Source: Bretschneidera sinensis
Taxonomy: Eukaryota; Streptophyta; Magnoliopsida; Brassicales; Akaniaceae
Length of the DNA: 64,000 bases
Assembly (NCBI GenBank): GCA_023935145.1
Contig: CM043700.1
Coordinates: 25,018,001-25,082,000 of the forward strand
Direction of reading: 5' to 3'
Shown here: one piece after another, positions 57,736 to 64,000 of the stretch
How the letters are laid out: every line of letters begins with the position of its first letter
How positions within the stretch are numbered: the stretch's first letter is position 1
Notes under the pieces: generated by a model
Database searches by the model: none
Seen by the model: the letters and a program-made list of their open reading frames with translations, nothing else
Told to the model about the DNA's origin: nothing
Translations under genes and position numbers: made by a program

Positions 57736-58295
57736 TATCGCGATTCTATAAATAAACCACTTCATTTTTTCTGATGATCCCTAGCTTTCTCTCTCTAGAA
57801 ATCCTTAATCTTTCACCAAAAACTCTTGAAATAAACTCCATAAAACCTTCAATCTTCCCTCCAATCATCTCTTTTTCACTTTTTCACGGTTAAAACCTCA
57901 TCCTTTCCCAAAAATCTCTCTCTAAACGATTTTTTTAAAATTGTATGAGAGAATACGCGTTAATACCACAATTGTTGGACCTCACACACCCACGTGTAAA
58001 AGCATTCATTGCTATCTCTTTACCATTTACTTTACAGTTAATACGATTTATTGTAAAGGGAAATAGTTGGTGTAACTCTTAAAGTGTTTAGGATTAAACA
58101 CTTCACTTGTAACTTCCGTGAGGAAGAGATTATTGTAAGGTTTGTGCAACACCTGTTAAGTTGCTAGACTAACAATTAGTGGATTATTTCAAAGAGATTC
58201 CTTAAAGAGAGTGGACATAGGATCGGAGAGATTCTGATATTGCCGAACCACTATAAACGGAGTTTACATTTTCTCTTCCTTAACTCTTTTATTTA

Positions 58296-59543
58296 TGTAG
58301 CTCGAGGTTTCAACCCAAGAGGGGGGTGAATTGGGTTTTTAAAAACTTTTGCGGAATTTATACAAGTTTATAAAAACTGACAAGCAACAAATAATTAATA
58401 CAAGTAAAAAGCTGTAAATAAAGAGTTTAAGGAAAGATGATGCAAACACATTTATAGTGGTTCGGCAATATTGGATTCGTTCCGACCCTACGTCTACTCT
58501 CTTCAAGGAACTCCTTGAAGTAATCCACTAAGAAAACTTAGTCGCACAACTTAGCCGGGTGTTGCACAAACCGTATACAAGCAATTTACAGGAATTGCTT
58601 AAACCGAAAAATCCCCTTCCTTTCGGAAGTTTCCCCTTCCTCTCGGAAGTAATCCCTTTACAAAGATGGTGTAAAGTAAAAGGTAGAGAGACAACAAATG
58701 AAAGCTTATTATAACAGAAATGTCTCTCTTTCAAAGTAAAGCTTGAAGAAATTGCTCAATAAGATTATTTCAAAGCTTTTTGTGTTTCAAGAGTATAAAA
58801 ACTTGATTATATGAGATCAACTCTTTTTGAATATGTGCTTCTTGTTTTTGAATGCTTTGCTGAATGGGTTTATATAGCAATCAATTAATATGGCCGTTTT
58901 GGACTTTAATTTGAAAAAGATTTACTTTAAAACGTTCAGATTTGGAGTCCAACGGTCATATTTTTGAACTACCAGTCGACTGGGTCGAGATACCAGTCGA
59001 CTGGGTTCACTTGAAAAATACACGTTTTCAGACCTTCTGGGTATCCAGTCGATTGGTATATATCATCCAGTCGACTGGGGACTTTCTGTCCATTTTACCA
59101 GTCGACTGGGTTGATTCATCCAGTCGACTGGGATATTACTGGTCAATGTACCAGTCGACTGGGTTAATTCATCCAGTCGACTAGGTACCTTCTGACCCAT
59201 ATACTAGTCGACTGGCATATGTACCCAGTCGACTGGGTTGTCTTCCAACCCAGTTTTTCTTCTGTTTTTCATTAAAAACATTTAAAAATAATGGTTTTAG
59301 AAAAACCTTTTGTGTTTGAACCATTGAACAAGCTAATACAATGTATGAGTGAGACTTACATTGGTTCTAAACCTTAAGACCTATACTAGATCTTCAGTCT
59401 TCACTTGATACTTGATTTGGTTCGAGTTTTTGCACTTTGTTCCTTGGTTGAATGTGTTTGATCCTTAATACAACTTAGTTTAAACATGTTAGTTAAATAA
59501 CAGTTGTGTTTTGCCATCATTAAAATACGGGCGAGGGTCAACA
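58296..59543 (-). repeat. 3' LTR of element B
   Basis: On the minus strand it starts TGTTGACCCTCGCCCG at 59543 and ends CTCGAGCTACA at 58296. It contains ten copies of the 12-bp palindrome (58972-59236), then CGG(C/T)CATATTAATT and TATATAAA (58876-58869). It is the same family as LTR A but clearly diverged. Confidence 0.88.
58972..59236. repeat. Palindrome cluster 3 in LTR B: CCAGTCGACTGG, 7 exact and 3 near copies
   Basis: Exact copies start at 58972, 58993, 59067, 59098, 59120, 59151 and 59225; near copies at 59044, 59173 and about 59204. Start-to-start spacing is 21-53 bp among all ten. Each contains GTCGAC. Confidence 0.97.
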
Positions 59544-60214
59544 ATCTCCCCCTTTTTGATGATGACAAAACTAATAATGTAAAAACAGTTTTAAAAACTA
59601 AGTGTTAAGATTTTACAAAAATTTGGACAGAGTCTCCTCTGTTTTTCGAGTAAAACCACCCTGTAAACAAGCAAACACAGTTTATATTTCTTTCAACCAA
59701 TCCAGAATTAAACTCAACCAATCAATAAACATTTTTACAAAGATATGGAGCAATGCTCCCCCTAAATCTATGCATTGGTTGCGTTTTACTTAGATTTTCT
59801 CGTTTTTCTCATTTTTCTCCCCCGTTTTGACAACAGCAACCAAAAGGGGCAGAACATAAAAAATAAGCTACTTGGCCAATACAGTTAAATAGGTTATAAG
59901 AATACAAAGAAGTACGCGAAGATTTGGCTTCATTCGAATTTCTGAAGCCTTCCCGGGAAGAACCGGAAGTTTTTCAAGCATATAAGTATTTTATAGCAGT
60001 TTTAGTGACCAAACAGATATTTAAAACAGTTCTAACATATCACAAATAGAGTAAATAAATGCAAGAAATATGGCTAATAGTATTACATCATCATAGAGAA
60101 AAAGTCAATACAAGTAAGGCCTCATAGAGCCATAACTAAGAAAAACAAACATGAGATGTCCGTGCTATGTGACAAAAACTGGAAAAGCGCTAAGAACTGA
60201 TAAAAGAAAGAGAC
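59544..60214 (-). other. Element B 3' untranslated region and polypurine tract
   Basis: Non-coding DNA between the env-like stop and the LTR. The polypurine tract (plus-strand primer) touches the LTR at 59544. A second C-rich patch (CTCCCCC at about 59756, CTCCCCCG at about 59817) resembles extra polypurine tracts, which Sireviruses are known to carry. Confidence 0.65.
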
Positions 60215-61471
60215 TCATGGTGTGGGAGAGTCCGAGCTGTCACGAAGAAGTTCCCTAATCTCAGCTAGGGAACCCTCGGTGTGCTCTCGATGTAACTCGA
60301 AGTCATCCCGTAGGTGGTCTATGGAGGAGCTCAGCCTCTGATAATCGGACTGCATGGACTGAAAATCGAACTCCATCATCATCTGAAGACTCGTGATAGC
60401 TCGTAGGATGTCACCATATCCAGTCTGACCAGTACTCGAGCCACCAATGGGAGGTGCTCGGGTATCTGTCTCCATCTCAGCAACCGTATCAGCATCCTCA
60501 TCACTGTCACTCGCATCCTCTCGAATCCTTAGGCGCTTTCCGACCTTTGGATAGAGAAACCCTTCACGAACAGTACATCCCATCTTCTTCAGAGATGAGA
60601 TGTTGATGATATCCGTCAATCCGATATCCTGAGCCTCAGAGGCAGGTAAAGGTACCCAGAAGTGCTGGAGGATGAGCGTAATGAGCATCCCATAAGGAAG
60701 ACACCCGGAGTCGTTTGCTTCGCCGTTTATCATGTTGGCGAGCAGCAGAGGATATATATTGAAGTGGTGCCCAGATTTTAGGCACCAAATCAATACCGTA
60801 TCTATTTTAGATAGATACCCTCGACTCCCGAGTCTCGGGTGGATGGTCCAACTGACAATCAATTAAAACATCTTTGAGTCGAGGGGCAAGTCACTACATG
60901 TGTGAAATGTAGTGGGTCTGTACACATAGTTAGGGTCGCCCCTGACTATCTGACAGGCCTCCTCAACTTCAAAGTTGTCTGGCCATCCATCCAGACTCCA
61001 TTGAACCCCCCTTATAGGGATTCTCAGAATGCTCATCAAAAGGTCAGTGTTGACCTCAAACTCCACACCGCTAACTCTGGTTCTGAATCTCAGAGCCAGA
61101 GGACTGGGTTTCACCAAGTTCGCATAGAACTGGTGAATCAGTCGCGAGTAATATTTTTCATGAATTCTGACCAGTGGGGTCAGATTTATTGCCTCAAAGG
61201 CTGGTAGAATATCAAAATTACCATGACGAATGGAGTTGAAATCAACGACTCTACCCGTCATGATTTTCTTGTGACGGATTATAGAGTTATACCTCTTATG
61301 AGCCGCTGGGCTGTAAAACAGAGCCTGCTCCAACTCTGTTCTGGGCTCCTTGTTGGATGACCCTGCTACTCCCTTCCCTTTCGACTCCGAAGCCGAAGGT
61401 TTTGAAGACCTTGGCTTTTTTGGGCACATTAGGTCCACTTGTTGTGAGTTTTATACGGATTTTGTCACTCA
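60215..61471 (-). pseudogene. Sirevirus env-like ORF, one stop and one frameshift
   Basis: The ORF lies between pol and the 3' LTR, where Sireviruses carry an env-like gene of unproven role. The likely ATG is at 61471; a one-base slip in an A run near 61410 shifts the frame, and an in-frame TAA (60865-60863) splits the rest. Otherwise it is open for about 400 codons. Visible parts: a Lys/Ser-rich N-terminus, a globular middle (for example RLIHQFYANL, VNTDLLMSILRIP), an acidic stretch (DASDSDEDAD) and a heptad-like C-terminal helix region (SSIDHLRDDFELHREHTEGS). I see no clear signal peptide or membrane segment. Confidence 0.75.
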
Positions 61472-61682
61472 TTTTCGAGAAATTTGAAGTTTTTGGAAAA
61501 AGGAAATTTGGTAAAAATGAGAGATTTTAACCGTAGAAAGTTAAAAATCTCTTTAGGAATGAGTAGATCGGTGTGTTTAGAAGAGATTTGGATGGTTTTT
61601 AGATCAAAAAGATGAATTTTTCTAGAGAGAGAAAGCTTGGGCTCTTTGAAAATGGCGTAAAAATGGCGAAAATGAACAGTCA

Positions 61683-61690
61683 TTTTTATA
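61683..61690 (-). promoter_or_regulatory. TATA box before the env-like ORF
   Basis: TATAAAAA on the minus strand, about 15 bp downstream of the palindrome cluster and about 215 bp upstream of the env-like ATG. The same order, cluster then TATA, occurs in both LTRs. Confidence 0.5.
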
Positions 61691-61703
61691 GAATTGCGAT
61701 ACC

Positions 61704-62046
61704 AATCGACTGGGGTCGATATACCAGTCGACTGAGTCCCTTTGAAAAGATGAACAGTTTCTTTACCAGTCGACTGGGTAAACGTACCAGTCGACTGGGT
61801 CAACTGACAGTGAGATACCAGTCGACTGGGCTATCTTTACCAGTCGACTGGAGGACAAGGGGTATTAAAAAAAAAAAAAATTTGGCTCCAAGCAGGATTT
61901 GATCTTATAGACGACTGGAGAAGACTTAACAGTCGTCTGGAAGTTTTGACAGAGAGTTACCAGTCGACTGGATCAAAATTACCAGTCGACTGGAAAAACA
62001 GGCAGAGACTTACCAGTCGACTGGAGAACATTTACCAGTCGACTGG
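61704..62046. repeat. Palindrome cluster 4: CCAGTCGACTGG, 8 exact and 4 near copies
   Basis: Exact copies start at 61766, 61787, 61818, 61840, 61960, 61982, 62013 and 62035. Near copies at about 61704, 61724, 61909 and 61930. It lies in the pol/env-like spacer, outside the LTR. Confidence 0.97.
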
Positions 62047-62186
62047 ATCCTGAGTAAAATTTCCAGTCCTGAATTTTTAGCACGATTTTGTTTATCTATG
62101 ACATTTTTGAGTGAAGGGAATAATTAAACATGGATTAATACTCTATCATTCAATGTCAAACTTGCAAATGATGAAATGAGATGCAA

Positions 62187-64000
62187 TCAAACATTCAATT
62201 TATCAAAATCAAGCAATCCCATCAACTTTCTAATCTTACAAAAACTAGCTTCACTTAAGGGTTTTGTAAGAATATCAGCTATTTGATCTTCTGAAGGTAT
62301 AAATTCTAATGTTATATCACCTTTTTGAGCATGGTCTCTTAAGAAATGATGTCTAATCTCTATATGCTTGGTTCTAGAGTGCTGAATAGGATTTTTGGTT
62401 AGGTTGATGGCACTAGTATTATCACAAAATATAGGAATATTTTTGAGACTCAGCCATAGTCTTCTAGTTGTTGTTTCATCCATAGTACTTGGGCACAACA
62501 ACTGCCAGCTGCTACATATTCCGCCTCAACGGTTGATAGTGCAACTGAATTCTGTTTCTTGGAGAACCAAGAAGTTAACATAGCACCTAAGAATTAGCAT
62601 GTTCCACTTGTGCTTTTTCTATCTAACCTACATCCAGCAAAATCAGCATCCGAATATCCTACTAGCTCAAAAGATGATTCTCTAGAATACCATAATCCTA
62701 TGGTCTGGGTCCCTTGTAGATATCTAAGGATTCTTTTTACTGCAACTACATGTGATTCCTTAGGATTAGATTGAAATCTAGCGCACATGCATACACTGAA
62801 CATTATATCAGGTCTACTTGCAGTCAAGTACAGTAAAGCACCTATCATGCTTCTATAATATTTAGAATCTACAGTTTTACCTCCTTCATCGAGATCAAGT
62901 TTGGTGGTTGTGCTCATAGGCGTTCCAATTGGCTTTGAGCTTTCCATCCCGAACCTCTTTAGTAGATCTTTGATGTACTTTTGTTGATTGATGAAGATAC
63001 CTCCTTTTAGTTGCTTGATTTGTAGTCCAAGGAAGTAGGTAAGTTCTCCCATCATGCTCATTTCAAATTCACCTTGCATGCACTTTGCAAACTCTTGACA
63101 CATAGATTCATTAGTAGCACCAAATATAATATCATCAACATATATTTGAACTATCAAAGTGTCATTTTTGTGAGTTTTTGTGAAGAGAGTTGTATCTATT
63201 CTTCCTCTTACAAAATCATTATCAATCAAAAATTTACTTAGTCTTTCATACCATGCCCTTGGAGCTTGCTTCAACCCATATAGAGCCTTAGAAAGCTTGT
63301 AGACATGATTTAGAAGACTAGGGTATTCAAAACCAAGAGGTTGTTCAACATAAACCTCTTCTTCTATAAAGCCATTTAAAAAGGCATTTTTCACATCCAT
63401 TTGAAATAGTTTAAATTTATTAAAGCATGCAAAGGCTAATAACATTCGAATAGCCTCTAATCTAGCTACGGGAGCATAGGTTTCATTAAAATCTATTCCT
63501 TCCTCTTGGTTATCTCCCTTAGCAACTAGTCTAGCCTTATTTCTAGTTACTATACCATTTTCATCCATTTTATTTCTATACACCCATTTAGTTCCAATAA
63601 TTGAATGATCTTTAGGTCTTGGAACTAGTTCCCAAACATTGTTTCTCTCAAATTGATTTATCTCTTCCTGCATTGCAATTATCCAATCATTATCTTTTTC
63701 AGCTTCTATAAATGTCTTAGGTTCTACTTGAAACAAATACGCTACAAAATTGCAAATATTTCTAATGGAAGAGCGAGTTCTTACCCCTTGTGAAGGATCA
63801 CCAATTACTTGATCAATTGGATGATGATTTACATACCTCCAATCCTTGGGTAGATTTTCCTCTTGTTGACTTAAGGATGGTTGGTCCAAATTAGGAGTTG
63901 CCATCCCTTCATTTGTTTGAGTAGAACTCTCTTTTAGGTCAACAATGGGAGTAGGAGTTTCCATTCTTGGAATAAAATCTGCATCATCTTTAAAGGAAAC
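62187..64000 (-). pseudogene. Element B pol: RT and RNase H, one stop and one frameshift
   Basis: 63964-62594 is open for 456 codons and holds a nearly complete copia [45 protein letters not shown], the catalytic box [16 protein letters not shown], and the RNase H start [23 protein letters not shown] at about 62598-62596 interrupts RNase H just after this. The reading goes on with SVALSTVEAEYVAA, changes frame near 62455, and ends NIPIFCDNTSAI and EDQIADILTKPL at 62187. The integrase lies beyond the window. The long open RT suggests a fairly young insertion. Confidence 0.88.

Larger units (their letters stand above)
54583..58295 (+). mobile_element. Sirevirus-like copia element A, internally deleted
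   Basis: The 5' LTR is 54583-55651, the PBS TGGTATCAGAGC is 55654-55665, gag is 55707-56537 and beyond, and protease start is at about 57309-57578. Integrase, RT and RNase H are missing. Next comes a palindrome cluster (57607-57735) with a TATA box and leader like those before the env-like ORF of element B, then a partial LTR copy (57997-58295, matching 55225-55520). Element B begins at 58296, so A's 3' LTR is cut off there. Confidence 0.82.
58296..64000 (-). mobile_element. Sirevirus-like copia element B (3' LTR to RT), runs off window
   Basis: In minus orientation: pol (63964-62187), a 715-bp spacer with palindrome cluster and TATA box, an env-like ORF (61471-60215), a polypurine tract AAAAAGGGGGAGAT (59557-59544) and the 3' LTR (59543-58296). 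The env-like ORF after pol and the copia domain order fit the Sirevirus group. It carries at least one nonsense codon in RNase H, one frameshift there, and two lesions in the env-like ORF. Confidence 0.85.

Noticed and set aside
58942..59184. Plus-strand ORF rich in PVDW repeats
   Set aside because: It is only the palindrome cluster read as protein; it sits inside an LTR.
54899..62046. Reading the GTCGAC clusters as a CRISPR array
   Set aside because: Repeats are 12-bp palindromes at irregular spacing with no unique equal-length spacers, in plant retrotransposon LTRs.

Overview
This window is nuclear DNA of a eudicot plant. It has spliced genes with GT-AG introns, plant-specific families (CIPK24/SOS2, EBF-type F-box, plastid acetylglutamate kinase), AT-rich intergenic DNA, and many plant L1, Ty1/copia and MITE insertions. 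No bacterial operons, CRISPR arrays, tRNA or rRNA genes were seen. The species cannot be named from sequence alone.

Layout. 1-4.4 kb: two decayed minus-strand copia elements. 5.0-28.7 kb: one minus-strand gene, an ortholog of SOS2/CIPK24. I resolved it into 14 coding exons (445 codons, all junctions GT-AG and phase 0). Its last intron is about 12.35 kb and holds a stack of nested transposons; intron 8 holds another L1 fragment. 28.7-33.2 kb: SOS2 upstream region and retrotransposon-like debris. 33.3-34.2 kb: N-acetylglutamate kinase (minus). 34.5-36.8 kb: a 5'-truncated L1. 36.9-37.1 kb: an isolated first exon of a PWP1-like WD40 protein. 38.2 kb: a possible B-box zinc-finger scrap. 38.5-40.4 kb: a three-level nest (MULE-type MITE, solo LTR, L1). 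40.4-47.5 kb: AT-rich DNA with a MITE and a tRNA-derived SINE. 47.6-51.3 kb: an EBF1/2-type F-box gene (minus) with a U-rich 3' UTR and a perfectly duplicated 99-bp promoter segment. 51.3-54.6 kb: AT-rich DNA with an hAT-like MITE. 54.6 kb to the end: two Sirevirus-like copia elements, one plus-strand and internally deleted, one minus-strand that keeps RT/RNase H and an env-like ORF and runs off the right edge.

The host genes are intact but not linked in function: salt signalling (SOS2), ethylene feedback (EBF) and arginine synthesis (NAGK). The most unusual signals are these. (1) Clusters of a 12-bp palindrome, CCAGTCGACTGG, in the Sirevirus-like elements lie just before a TATA box both in the LTRs and at an internal site before the env-like ORF, which suggests a duplicated internal promoter. 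(2) The EBF promoter has a 99-bp tandem duplication that doubles an EIN3-type motif. (3) The last SOS2 intron holds a five-level transposon nest that can be dated by its target-site duplications.
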